From: Kerstersia similis
GTDB lineage: Bacteria; Pseudomonadota; Gammaproteobacteria; Burkholderiales; Burkholderiaceae_B
Reading direction: 5' to 3'
Assembly (NCBI RefSeq): GCF_965139615.1
Contig: NZ_CBCSIQ010000019.1
Span: forward strand, 1-64,000
Length of the DNA: 64,000 bases
Shown here piece after piece: positions 31,797 through 39,589 of this stretch. The position numbers and the translations under genes are program-made. Each line of letters begins with the position of its first letter. The first letter of the stretch is position 1. The notes below the pieces were generated by a model. That model was not told the DNA's origin and made no database searches. It was given only the letters and a program-made list of their open reading frames with translations.

Positions 31797-32606
31797 TCAG
31801 TTCAGGACGGGATGGCCGGCCTGGCGGTTGGCGCTGCCGGCCAGCATGGAAACGCCGCCGGATGCCGCCATTTCCGCGGCGGCTTCCAGCAGTGCCGGGC
31901 CCAGTTCCTGCATGCGCTCGGCCGTCATGCGGGAGGCCGGGCCGGCGATGCTGATGGTGCCGGTAGCGGGCTGGTTGGCGCGGCGGATCGGGGCAGCCAT
32001 GGCAGCCATGCCGGCCATGAAGGTGTCGGTCGTCATGCTGAAGCCGCGCTTGCGTGCGGTATCCAGGCAGGCCAGCAGTTCATGCACGGTCTGCGGGGCA
32101 TTGGGGCCGTAATCCTCGCGCTTGCCAAAGCCCTGGCGCGCCACCATTTCGATGGCGCGTTCATCGGGCAGCGTCAGCAGCCAGGCGTGGCCGGATGCGG
32201 AACAGGACAGCCGGGCCTCCATGCCCATTTCCGGGTCATAGCGCAGGCCGGTGCGCGCGCCTTGGGCCCGTGCCAGCCAGGCGATGTTTTCGCCGTCGAT
32301 GACGCCCAGGCGCACGAATTCTCCGGATAGCTCGGCCAGGCGGTCGAGAATGGGCTGGGCGATATCCTGGACGCCGGTATTGGACAGAAAACTCATGCCC
32401 AGCGAGGCCAGCTTGGTGGTCAGGACGTAATCGCCGTGGGCGCGCACCTGGCGCACATAACCGCAATCAGACAGCTCGGCGAGCAGGCGGTGGGCAGCGC
32501 TGCGGGGAATCTGCAGGGTATCGGCGATGGTCGCCAGCGGCAGTCCTTCCGGATGGCTGGTCAGGTATTCGAGTACGTGAAGGGTGCGGGAAGCTGGGCC
32601 GGCCAT
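31797..32606 (-). CDS. IclR-family transcriptional regulator
   Basis: The 269-aa protein has an N-terminal winged helix (SRTLHVLEYLTSHPEGLPLATIADTLQIPRSAAHRLLAEL) and an IclR effector domain (LAELSGEFVRLGVIDGENIAWLARAQG, CSASGHAWLLTLP, RKRGFSMTTDTFMAGMAAMAAPI). These regulators often bind organic acids. It is divergent from the shikimate-dehydrogenase-like gene, and IclR-type palindromes stand before that gene (32834-32876). Confidence 0.9.
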   Translation of the reverse strand: MAGPASRTLHVLEYLTSHPEGLPLATIADTLQIPRSAAHRLLAELSDCGYVRQVRAHGDYVLTTKLASLGMSFLSNTGVQDIAQPILDRLAELSGEFVRLGVIDGENIAWLARAQGARTGLRYDPEMGMEARLSCSASGHAWLLTLPDERAIEMVARQGFGKREDYGPNAPQTVHELLACLDTARKRGFSMTTDTFMAGMAAMAAPIRRANQPATGTISIAGPASRMTAERMQELGPALLEAAAEMAASGGVSMLAGSANRQAGHPVLN

Positions 32607-32656
32607 AGGTGAACAGGTGTAGTCAGTGCGGTTTGAATAGTTATTGCAACAGAACC

Positions 32657-32683
32657 AACGGTATGGACGGATCCATCACCGTT
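32657..32683. promoter_or_regulatory. 27-bp imperfect inverted repeat upstream of the IclR gene
   Basis: AACGGT (32657-32662) pairs with ACCGTT (32678-32683), and inside it TGGA (32664-32667) with TCCA (32672-32675), off by one base of asymmetry. It lies 51 bases upstream of the iclR-type start, a usual place for autoregulation. Its sequence differs from the boxes at 32834 and 32862, so it may bind a different protein. Confidence 0.4.
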
Positions 32684-32833
32684 ATATCCGGATGAATGCA
32701 TGAATAGTTCTAATCGTAGCTTGTCTGCGCCAGAAGCGCGAATGCTGCACCGTTGCAGAATCCGGACGCGACAGCGCAAATCACCTGTAAAACGGCACCA
32801 GATCAGCAACTTCCGCCATCGACATGTAATTTG

Positions 32834-32876
32834 TGGAATTCGATTCCAAAAAATATTTTTGTTGAATATAATTCCA
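32834..32876 (+). promoter_or_regulatory. Two IclR-type boxes overlapping a promoter
   Basis: TGGAATTCGATTCCA (32834-32848) is a 6-3-6 palindrome that closely matches the known IclR consensus TGGAAATNATTTCCA. A second, imperfect copy TTGAATATAATTCCA (32862-32876) starts 28 bases later. A perfect -10 box TATAAT (32867-32872) lies within the second copy and a weak -35 (TTCCAA, 32844-32849, 17-base spacer) within the first. The promoter would read into 33049. The rest of the 32607-33048 gap shows no gene. Confidence 0.65.
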
Positions 32877-33048
32877 GCGAAGGATGGCTGGCCATTGCCC
32901 GCTGCCAGGCCCGGCAATGTCGGCCGGGGCCAGCGGCTGCAACCCGGTCTCCGACGATCAGGCATGGGTGCGGGCGGGAGACAAGCCGCGCTCATGTGCT
33001 TTGCCTGGCGGCCGCCGGCGCCGCCCATAACCTAGACGCAGAATTTCC

Positions 33049-33864
33049 ATGAGCCAGAACAGCCAGAATTTTTCCTTGAGCGGCGCGACGCGGGTCATTG
33101 CAATCATTGGTGATCCCATTGCGCAGGTCAAATCGCCGGCAGGCGTGACCCGCATGCTGCAGGCGCAAGGCCACGACGCCATCGTGGTGCCGGTGCACGT
33201 CAAGCCTGAGCAGTTGGGCGAGTACATGCGCGCCGCCGCCATCGTGCGAAATCTGGATGGCATCATCGTGACCATTCCCCACAAATTCTCCATGCGCGGC
33301 TATTGCAGCACCGTCACCGAGCGCGCTGATTTCCTGGGGGCCGTGAATACCCTGCGCCGCAACGATGATGATTCGTGGGATGGCGATATGTTCGACGGCG
33401 AAGGCATGATCGGCGGTATCCGCGCGCATGGCGGCAACCCGGCAGGCCAGCGCTGCCTGCTGGTGGGGGCAGGTGGCGCCGGCACGGCGATCGCGCTGGA
33501 GCTGTTGGTGCAGGGGGCCTGCTACCTGGCCATTCATGATGCCGATACACGCCGCCGCGATGATCTGATCGCGCGCCTGCAGGCACGTTATGGCGACAAG
33601 GTTGGCGTCGGGTCGGACGACCCCAGTGGTTTCGGTGTCGTGGTCAACGCGACGCCCATGGGCATGAATGCCGGCGATCCCATGCCGATCCAGGTGAACC
33701 GGCTGGATTCATCGGCTTTCGCCGCCTGCCCCATCACCTCGCCAGCGGTGTCGCCCTGGATTCAGGCGGCCCGTGAGCGGGGTTGCAAGACCAGCGTGGG
33801 TGCCGACATGTTCAATTCGGAACTCAAGCTGATGGTGGATTTCCTGGCGGCGCGTCTGCGCTGA
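33049..33864 (+). CDS. Shikimate-dehydrogenase-like (AroE family) oxidoreductase, atypical
   Basis: The 271-aa protein has the AroE plan: an N-terminal catalytic domain with IVTIPHK (the conserved Lys) and DGEGMI (Asp), and an NADP domain with VGAGGAGTAIALELL, VVNATPMGM and a C-terminal GADMFNSELKLMVDFL. The substrate loop reads GDPIAQVKSPAGVT where canonical enzymes have PI-x-HSxSPxxHN, so the first substrate-binding Ser is replaced by Val. It is unlikely to be the biosynthetic enzyme and more likely acts on another cyclic hydroxy acid. It leads a five-gene catabolic operon under IclR-type boxes. Confidence 0.82.
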   Translation: MSQNSQNFSLSGATRVIAIIGDPIAQVKSPAGVTRMLQAQGHDAIVVPVHVKPEQLGEYMRAAAIVRNLDGIIVTIPHKFSMRGYCSTVTERADFLGAVNTLRRNDDDSWDGDMFDGEGMIGGIRAHGGNPAGQRCLLVGAGGAGTAIALELLVQGACYLAIHDADTRRRDDLIARLQARYGDKVGVGSDDPSGFGVVVNATPMGMNAGDPMPIQVNRLDSSAFAACPITSPAVSPWIQAARERGCKTSVGADMFNSELKLMVDFLAARLR

Positions 33865-33874
33865 GCCTGGTGTC

Positions 33875-33892
33875 GGGCGCCAGGGGGCGCCC
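33875..33892 (+). other. Perfect 7-bp hairpin just after the AroE-like gene
   Basis: GGGCGCC (33875-33881) and GGCGCCC (33886-33892) form a stem with a 4-base loop, 10 bases after the stop. No T-run follows, so it is more likely an RNA stability or processing element than a terminator in an operon that continues at 34059. Confidence 0.35.
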
Positions 33893-34058
33893 GGATGCAA
33901 ATCGACAGAACAAGCAGGCCGGACAGCGGTTCGGCGGAACGGGCGCCACAGCAATGCGGCGCACGCAGGGGGCGTTTGCGCCTTGGGGTTGGTGCCGTTG
34001 TGGTCTTGCCGTGGTTGTTGCACGGCGGCTGAGCAGGCGGCGCAGGCAAGGAGAAAGC

Positions 34059-35093
34059 ATGGCAAAGAAAGACCTGGCAGTGATCGGCGCGGGCGCCATT
34101 GGCCGTATTCATATCGAGGCGGCATTGCGCAGCGCGCAGTGGCGCTTGTCAGCGGTCGTGGACCCGAGCGAGGCCGGGCGGGCGCTGGCCGGCAAGGTGA
34201 ATGCCGCGTGGTACGCGGATATCGACGCCATGTATGCCTCTCAGCGGCCAGACGGCGTGATCGTCGCGACGCCGAATCATACGCATGTGAGCCTGGGTAT
34301 CTCCTGCCTGGAGCGCGGCAGCGCTGTCCTGGTGGAAAAGCCTATCGCCGATAGCGTGGCAGAAGCGCGTCAGCTGTGCGACGCTGCGCAAGGCCTGGGC
34401 CTGCCCCTGCTGGTCGGCCACCAGCGCCGCCACAACGTGATTCTGCGCCAGGCGCGCGACATCGTGGCTTCCGGCAGGCTGGGCAGAATTGTGGCGGCCA
34501 ATGGCCTGGCTGCCTTCATGAAGCCCGATAGCTATTTCGAGGCTGCCTGGCGGCGGGAGCCGGGTGGCGGCCCCATCCTCATCAACATGATTCACGATAT
34601 TGACCTGCTGCGTTTCCTGCTAGGCGAGGTGTCCAGCGTGCAGGCGGTCAGCGCCAATCAGGTGCGTGGCCATGCGGTTGAGGATACGGCTGCGGTGGTG
34701 CTGACCTTTGCCAGTGGTGCGCTGGCGACCCTGATGGTATCGGATGCGGCGGCATCGCCCTGGTGTTGGGACATGGCGGCGGGCGAAGCGGAACATTACC
34801 CGCGCCAGAACGTGAATTCGCATTATCTGGTTGGCACGCAGGCATCGCTGACGCTGCCTTTGCTGGAACTCTGGGAGTACCGTGGCCAGCCCGGCTGGCA
34901 TGAGCCTTTGACGATGACGCGGACTGCGCCCCATTTGGGGCATCCCTATGACGAACAGTTGCGGCATTTTGCTGCGGTGATCGACGCCCAGGAAATACCG
35001 GTATGCAGCGGCGAAGACGGCTTGCGCACCTTGCAGGTGACCTTGGCGGTTGGCCGGGCTGCCAGCAGTGGCGACCGGGTGGAGCTGGAGTAG
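34059..35093 (+). CDS. Gfo/Idh/MocA-family NAD(P) dehydrogenase
   Basis: The 344-aa protein has an N-terminal Rossmann fold (LAVIGAGAIGRIHIEAAL), VATPNHTHVSLGISCLERG and the family motif VEKPIADS. The C-terminal domain carries GHQRRHNVILRQA, and MIHDIDLLRFLLG supplies the usual catalytic Asp/His region. Members oxidise hydroxyls on sugars, inositols and related cyclic polyols. The ATG at 34059 follows AAGGAG. Its stop codon is directly followed by the start of the flavin dehydrogenase. Confidence 0.88.
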   Translation: MAKKDLAVIGAGAIGRIHIEAALRSAQWRLSAVVDPSEAGRALAGKVNAAWYADIDAMYASQRPDGVIVATPNHTHVSLGISCLERGSAVLVEKPIADSVAEARQLCDAAQGLGLPLLVGHQRRHNVILRQARDIVASGRLGRIVAANGLAAFMKPDSYFEAAWRREPGGGPILINMIHDIDLLRFLLGEVSSVQAVSANQVRGHAVEDTAAVVLTFASGALATLMVSDAAASPWCWDMAAGEAEHYPRQNVNSHYLVGTQASLTLPLLELWEYRGQPGWHEPLTMTRTAPHLGHPYDEQLRHFAAVIDAQEIPVCSGEDGLRTLQVTLAVGRAASSGDRVELE

Positions 35094-36824
35094 ATGACGA
35101 TGGCGGGAGCGGCTGTGACGCGGCAGGAATTTGACGTGGTGGTGGTGGGCTCGGGGGCGGGCGGCCTGTCGGCGGCAGTGACGGCGGCCGAGCTGGGCTT
35201 GCGTGTCCTGGTACTGGAAAAGCATCACCAGTTTGGCGGTACCACGGCCTGGTCCGGCGGCTGGATGTGGGTGCCGCGTAATCCGCTGGCAGTGCGCGCC
35301 GGCATTGTCGAAGACATCGAAGGGCCGCGCCGCTACCTGCGCAATGAGCTGGGCGAGTATTACGACGAACCGCGAGTCGAGGCCTTTCTGCACCATGCGC
35401 CGGCCATGGTGTCGTTCTTCGAACAGAAAACGGCCTTGCAGTTCATTGCCGGCAATACCATTCCGGACTTCCACGGCAAGCAGGATGGTGCTGTGACTGG
35501 CGGGCGTTCTGTGTGCGCAGCACCTTTCGATGGCCGGGCCTTGGGGGCCAGGCTGGCCGATATGCGCGAGCCGCTGGAACTGATCGCGCCCTGGCGCATG
35601 GGGATCGCGTCCGGTGCCGACCTGGGCCATTTCATGAATGCCATGCGCTCAGTGCGCTCCTTTGCCCATGTCACGCGCCGCGTGCTGCGCCATTTCTGGG
35701 AACGTGCGACACAAGGCCGTGGCATGCATCTGGTCAACGGCAATGCGCTGGTGGCCGGGCTGGCCAAGTCGGCCTTCGACCGCAAGGTGGACATTCGCGT
35801 GGCTACCCCGGTCGTGGGCCTCTTGCGCGCTGATGACGGCCGGGTGACCGGGGTTCGGGTACGCGGGGCGGATGGCCGCGAAACTGAAATCGGCGCGCGC
35901 CGGGGCGTGGTGCTGGCCTGTGGCGGGTTTCCGCATGATGTTGAACGCAAGCAGGCCTTGTTCGCCCATGCGCCGACCGGTCGGGAACACTGGTCGGCCG
36001 CGCCGCCGGCCAATACCGGCGACGGCCTGCGACTGGGCGAGTCCGTTGGCGCGCATGTCGATGCCGGGCTGTACCGCCCGGCAGGCTGGGCGCCGGTATC
36101 GCTGGTGCCGGGCGAAACGCGCGAATCCAAGAGTTATCCGCACCTGATTGAGCGGGCCAAGCCCGGTGTCATGGCGGTGACGCAGGCCGGGCAGCGTTTT
36201 GTCAACGAAGCCGATTCCTACTATGACTTCATGGAAGGGTTGTTCCAGCATTTCCAGCCGGGTCAGCCGGCGCATGCGTGGCTGGTCTGCGATCACCGCT
36301 TCCTGCGGCGCTACGGGCTGGGCGCAGTGCGTCCCGCGCCCATGCCTTATCGCTGGGCACTGCGTTCCGGCTACCTGAAGCAGGGCCGCACGCTGGCCGA
36401 CCTGGCACGGCAGTGCGGCATCGAGGCCGGGGCGCTGGAAGCGTCCGCCGCGCGCTACAACGACGATGCCAGGCAAGGTGTGGATACGGCCTTTGGCCGG
36501 GGTGATACCCCCTACAACCGGGTGCAAGGCGACGCTGGATGCGCGCCCAACCCCTGTATGGCGCCCATCGAGCAGGGGCCGTTCTATGCGGTTCGGCTCG
36601 TGCCGGGCAGCCTGGGGACGTTCGCCGGTTTGCGTGCCAACGAGCATGCGCAAGTGTTGGATCAGGCGGGCAAGCCGATTGCCGGCCTGTATGCCTGTGG
36701 CGCGGATATGAGCAGCGTGATGGGCGGCCGTTATCCCAGTGGCGGCATTACGCTGGGGCCGGCGATGACGTTCGGCTATATCGCCGGGCATCATATGGCA
36801 GGCAAAGCGCCTGCTGCAGTGTGA
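35094..36824 (+). CDS. KstD-like FAD dehydrogenase, copy 2
   Basis: This 576-aa flavoprotein parallels the one ending at 27892. It shows VVGSGAGGLSAAVTAAELGLRVLVLEK, FGGTTAWSGGWMWVPRNPLAV, VLACGGFPHDVERK and a C-terminal GGRYPSGGITLGPAMTFGYIAGHH. The active-site Tyr-x-x-Gly is kept but the loop reads YPSGG instead of YPGAG, hinting at a different substrate or stereochemistry. It begins directly after the Gfo/Idh stop codon; a second ATG two codons in is also possible. It is followed by a NIPSNAP gene, as is copy 1. Confidence 0.85.
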   Translation: MTMAGAAVTRQEFDVVVVGSGAGGLSAAVTAAELGLRVLVLEKHHQFGGTTAWSGGWMWVPRNPLAVRAGIVEDIEGPRRYLRNELGEYYDEPRVEAFLHHAPAMVSFFEQKTALQFIAGNTIPDFHGKQDGAVTGGRSVCAAPFDGRALGARLADMREPLELIAPWRMGIASGADLGHFMNAMRSVRSFAHVTRRVLRHFWERATQGRGMHLVNGNALVAGLAKSAFDRKVDIRVATPVVGLLRADDGRVTGVRVRGADGRETEIGARRGVVLACGGFPHDVERKQALFAHAPTGREHWSAAPPANTGDGLRLGESVGAHVDAGLYRPAGWAPVSLVPGETRESKSYPHLIERAKPGVMAVTQAGQRFVNEADSYYDFMEGLFQHFQPGQPAHAWLVCDHRFLRRYGLGAVRPAPMPYRWALRSGYLKQGRTLADLARQCGIEAGALEASAARYNDDARQGVDTAFGRGDTPYNRVQGDAGCAPNPCMAPIEQGPFYAVRLVPGSLGTFAGLRANEHAQVLDQAGKPIAGLYACGADMSSVMGGRYPSGGITLGPAMTFGYIAGHHMAGKAPAAV

Positions 36825-36913
36825 GGCTGCGCTTTTTCCTGGCGCGGATTGAATGAATACGGCCGGCGGGGTGGCGTACCGTCACCGGGCCGGCAGTGAC
36901 AAGGAGAGTAATG

Positions 36914-37528
36914 ATGTTCTATGAACTGGCAAAGATCACCGTGCGTTTCGGCACGGCAGCCAAGGCGGCAGAAGGCATTCAGGCCTATGTGAATGCAGAG
37001 GGTGCGCAAGGCACGCTGCATGGCGTATGGTTTTCGGATATCGGCGAGCTGAACCAGATTGCCATCCTGCGCAGTTTCGAGACGGCAGAAGCGCTGCTGG
37101 CCGAGCGCCAGCGCGGACTGGAAAGCGCCAATCCCTTCGGTGCCGCTGAGCTTATGGTCAAGCTTGAATGGGAAAGCTACAAGGGCTTCCCTTGGCTGCC
37201 CGCGCCTGAAGCCGGCGCCTATGGCGGCGTGTATGAAATCCGCACCTACAAATTCAAGACCGGTGGCCTGCCGCATACGCTGGCCGCCTGGGAGGGCGCC
37301 TTGCCTGCGCGTGCCGAAGTGTCGCCCTGCCTGGCGGCCATGTATGCGCTCGATGGCGAGCCGCGCTTCACCCAGGTCTGGCCGTATGCCGATCTGAATG
37401 CGCGTTCGCAGGCTCGCGCCGACGCGGTCAAGCAAGGTATCTGGCCGCCCAAGGGCGGCCCGGACTGGCTGACGACGGACATGTATTCGCAGGTCTTTGT
37501 GCCCATGGCCATTTCGCCGCTGAAATAA
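36914..37528 (+). CDS. NIPSNAP-family protein, two-domain
   Basis: The 204-aa protein carries two ferredoxin-like NIPSNAP modules (FYELAKITVRFG at the start and VYEIRTYKFKTGGLPHTLAAWEGAL near residue 105, with RFTQVWPYADLNARSQARADAV). It is about twice the length of the one at 27566. AGGAG lies 7 bases before the ATG at 36914; an ATG one codon earlier is possible. The repeated placement after a KstD-like gene suggests it helps that enzyme or handles its product, but the function is unknown. Confidence 0.85.
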   Translation: MFYELAKITVRFGTAAKAAEGIQAYVNAEGAQGTLHGVWFSDIGELNQIAILRSFETAEALLAERQRGLESANPFGAAELMVKLEWESYKGFPWLPAPEAGAYGGVYEIRTYKFKTGGLPHTLAAWEGALPARAEVSPCLAAMYALDGEPRFTQVWPYADLNARSQARADAVKQGIWPPKGGPDWLTTDMYSQVFVPMAISPLK

Positions 37529-37673
37529 GCGGTATCCGGTACGCCGGGACAAGGCGCCGCAGAGCGCCTTTTTGCAGCCGGATCATTGCGGGCGGCAGGC
37601 CTGGCGCGGAGGGCTCCGTGCCGGCCGTCGCCTTGCAGTCAGCGGCGCTGCGTATTCTGGAGGAGATAATTTC

Positions 37674-38504
37674 ATGACTGATAACACGCCCGTGCTTCCC
37701 CCTTATTCCCTGGCCCACCTGACGGTACTGGCCCAGACGCCGCCCGCAGTGATCAGCGTGGCCGCCAAGGCCGGCTATGACTTTGCCGGCCTGCGCCTGT
37801 TGCCCGCCGCGCCCGGCGGCCCGGCCTACAACCTGATGGAAGATGCCGCCATGCTGCGCGAAACGCTGGCGCGCATGGAAGATACCGGCGTCGGCGTGTT
37901 CGACCTGGAAATCGTGCGTATCAACGCCGGTTTCCAGCCCGGTGCCTATCAGGCGTTCCTGGAAACCGGCGCCAAATTGGGCGGTAAAGCGATTCTGGTC
38001 GGTGTGGACGATGAGGACGAACAGCGCCGCGCCGATAACTATGCACGCTTCTGCGAGGCTGCCTTGCCTTATGGCCTGCGTCCCAATATAGAGTTCATGC
38101 CCTGGACGGCCGTGAAGAACCTCAATGACGCCTACCGCATGGTGCAGCAGGCCGGGGAGCCGGAAAATGGCGGCATCCTGATTGATGCGCTGCATTTCGG
38201 GCGTTCCGCCACCACGCTTGAAGATGTGCGCGCGCTGCCCCGCAAGTGGATGCAATACGCGCAGATCTGCGACGCGCCAGCCATTGAGCACCCGACGCTG
38301 GAAGATTACATCCATGCAGGCCGCATCGAGCGCCTGCTGCCGGGCGAAGGCGGCATTGATGTGCAGGGGCTGTGGAACAGCCTGCCCGAAGGCCTGCCCG
38401 TCAGTGTGGAGCTGCCCACGCAGTCGCGGGCGCACCTGAGCCCGGTCGAATGGGCCGCCATGACGCTGGACGCCGCCAAGCGCGTGGTAGCGGCCCGCTG
38501 TTGA
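37674..38504 (+). CDS. Xylose-isomerase-like TIM-barrel protein (sugar phosphate isomerase/epimerase family)
   Basis: The 276-aa protein has the AP-endonuclease-2 TIM-barrel plan: AAKAGYDFAGLRLLP, VFDLEIVRINAGF, PNIEFMPWTAVKNLNDA, GILIDALHFGRS and PVSVELP. The Glu, Asp/His and final Glu are the usual metal ligands. The superfamily includes sugar epimerases and also 3-dehydroshikimate dehydratases that make protocatechuate, an attractive role beside an AroE-like enzyme, though not proven. GGAGGAGA precedes the ATG. It is last in the operon. Confidence 0.8.
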   Translation: MTDNTPVLPPYSLAHLTVLAQTPPAVISVAAKAGYDFAGLRLLPAAPGGPAYNLMEDAAMLRETLARMEDTGVGVFDLEIVRINAGFQPGAYQAFLETGAKLGGKAILVGVDDEDEQRRADNYARFCEAALPYGLRPNIEFMPWTAVKNLNDAYRMVQQAGEPENGGILIDALHFGRSATTLEDVRALPRKWMQYAQICDAPAIEHPTLEDYIHAGRIERLLPGEGGIDVQGLWNSLPEGLPVSVELPTQSRAHLSPVEWAAMTLDAAKRVVAARC

Positions 38505-38538
38505 CGCGGGCTGGCTGACGGGCGGAGGCTAGCGGCAG

Positions 38539-39471
38539 CTAGCGGGCCGTCGCCCGCCAGCCGCAGGTCTTGGCTGTCGCGCCCGATTTCGGAAATACGC
38601 GGGCGCACAGAAAATCGACAAATGCCCGTACCTTGGGAGAGGGGTGTTTGCTGGCCGGCCAGAGCACATGAAAGACGCCTGTGCAGGTCATATGTTCGGC
38701 CAGCACTGGCCGTAGCCGGCCGTCGGCCAGGCAGTCATGGACGGCGAAGTCCGGCAGATAGGCAATGCCCAATCCTTGCAAAGCGAAGCACAGCCGCGTT
38801 TCCAGGTTGTTGCAGATCATCGAGTTGGGCAACTGCAGTTCCGGCTCTCCCGGCGCTTGCTGCAGGGGCCATTTTTCCAGTTTGCCGCTGTTGGGATAGC
38901 GGTAATGCAGACAGCGGTGCTGCAGCAGGTCTTCAGGCCGTTCGGGCTCGCCTGCACGGGCCAGGTATGCCGGCGAGGCCACCAGCAGCGCACTGAAATT
39001 CCCCAGCTTGCGCGCCGATAGCCGTGAATCGCTAGGGGCGCCGGTTCTGACAACCGCATCAAATCCTTCTTCGATCACGTTGACCAGCCGGTCGGTGAAG
39101 TCCAGATCCAGTTCGATATCCGGATATTGCCGCATGAATTCGCCCATGACCGGCAGGATCAGGGAGCTGGCCGATGGCAGGCTGACCCGCAGGCGGCCAC
39201 GCGGGGCGCTGGCGGCTTGCGACAGCTCTTGCTCGGCGGCTTCGATTTCCGCCAGGATGCGCCGGCTGCGTTCCAGAAACAGCATGCCCTCGGCGGTCAG
39301 CGTCACGCTGCGCGTGCTGCGATGAAACAAGCGCACGCCCAGTTTTTCTTCCAGCCGCGCCACGCTCTTGCCTATGGCCGAGGCCGATACCCCCAGCTGG
39401 CGTCCGGCAGCGACGAAGCTGCGGGTTTCCGCCACTTGTACGAACACGACGAATCCATTGAGGCTGTCCAA
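38539..39471 (-). CDS. LysR-family transcriptional regulator
   Basis: The 310-aa regulator has the N-terminal winged helix (GFVVFVQVAETRSFVAAGRQLGVSASAIGKSVARLEEKLGVRLFHRSTRSVTLT) and a substrate-binding domain (GRLRVSLPSASSLILPVMGEFMRQYPDIELDLDFTDRLVNVIEEGFD). The start is an unusual TTG at 39471, supported by AGGA 7 bases upstream and by the family start. It diverges from the serine hydrolase and MFS genes, which it probably controls, and converges on the TIM-barrel gene. Confidence 0.9.
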   Translation of the reverse strand: MDSLNGFVVFVQVAETRSFVAAGRQLGVSASAIGKSVARLEEKLGVRLFHRSTRSVTLTAEGMLFLERSRRILAEIEAAEQELSQAASAPRGRLRVSLPSASSLILPVMGEFMRQYPDIELDLDFTDRLVNVIEEGFDAVVRTGAPSDSRLSARKLGNFSALLVASPAYLARAGEPERPEDLLQHRCLHYRYPNSGKLEKWPLQQAPGEPELQLPNSMICNNLETRLCFALQGLGIAYLPDFAVHDCLADGRLRPVLAEHMTCTGVFHVLWPASKHPSPKVRAFVDFLCARVFPKSGATAKTCGWRATAR

Positions 39472-39490
39472 TGCTTATCCTGTTGATTGC

Positions 39491-39504
39491 GGACATAACT
39501 GTCC
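39491..39504. promoter_or_regulatory. Palindrome GGACA-TAAC-TGTCC, candidate LysR site
   Basis: A perfect 5-4-5 dyad lies 20 bases upstream of the TTG start of the LysR gene and 86 bases before the divergent hydrolase start. That is where LysR-type proteins usually bind to control both directions. Confidence 0.45.
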
Positions 39505-39589
39505 TGTCAACATGGAAATGTAGCCTACTTTTTCTTTAATCTGGGGTTCTCTATCGTGACGGGGCTATTCCTATAGAAAAGGATTTCCC

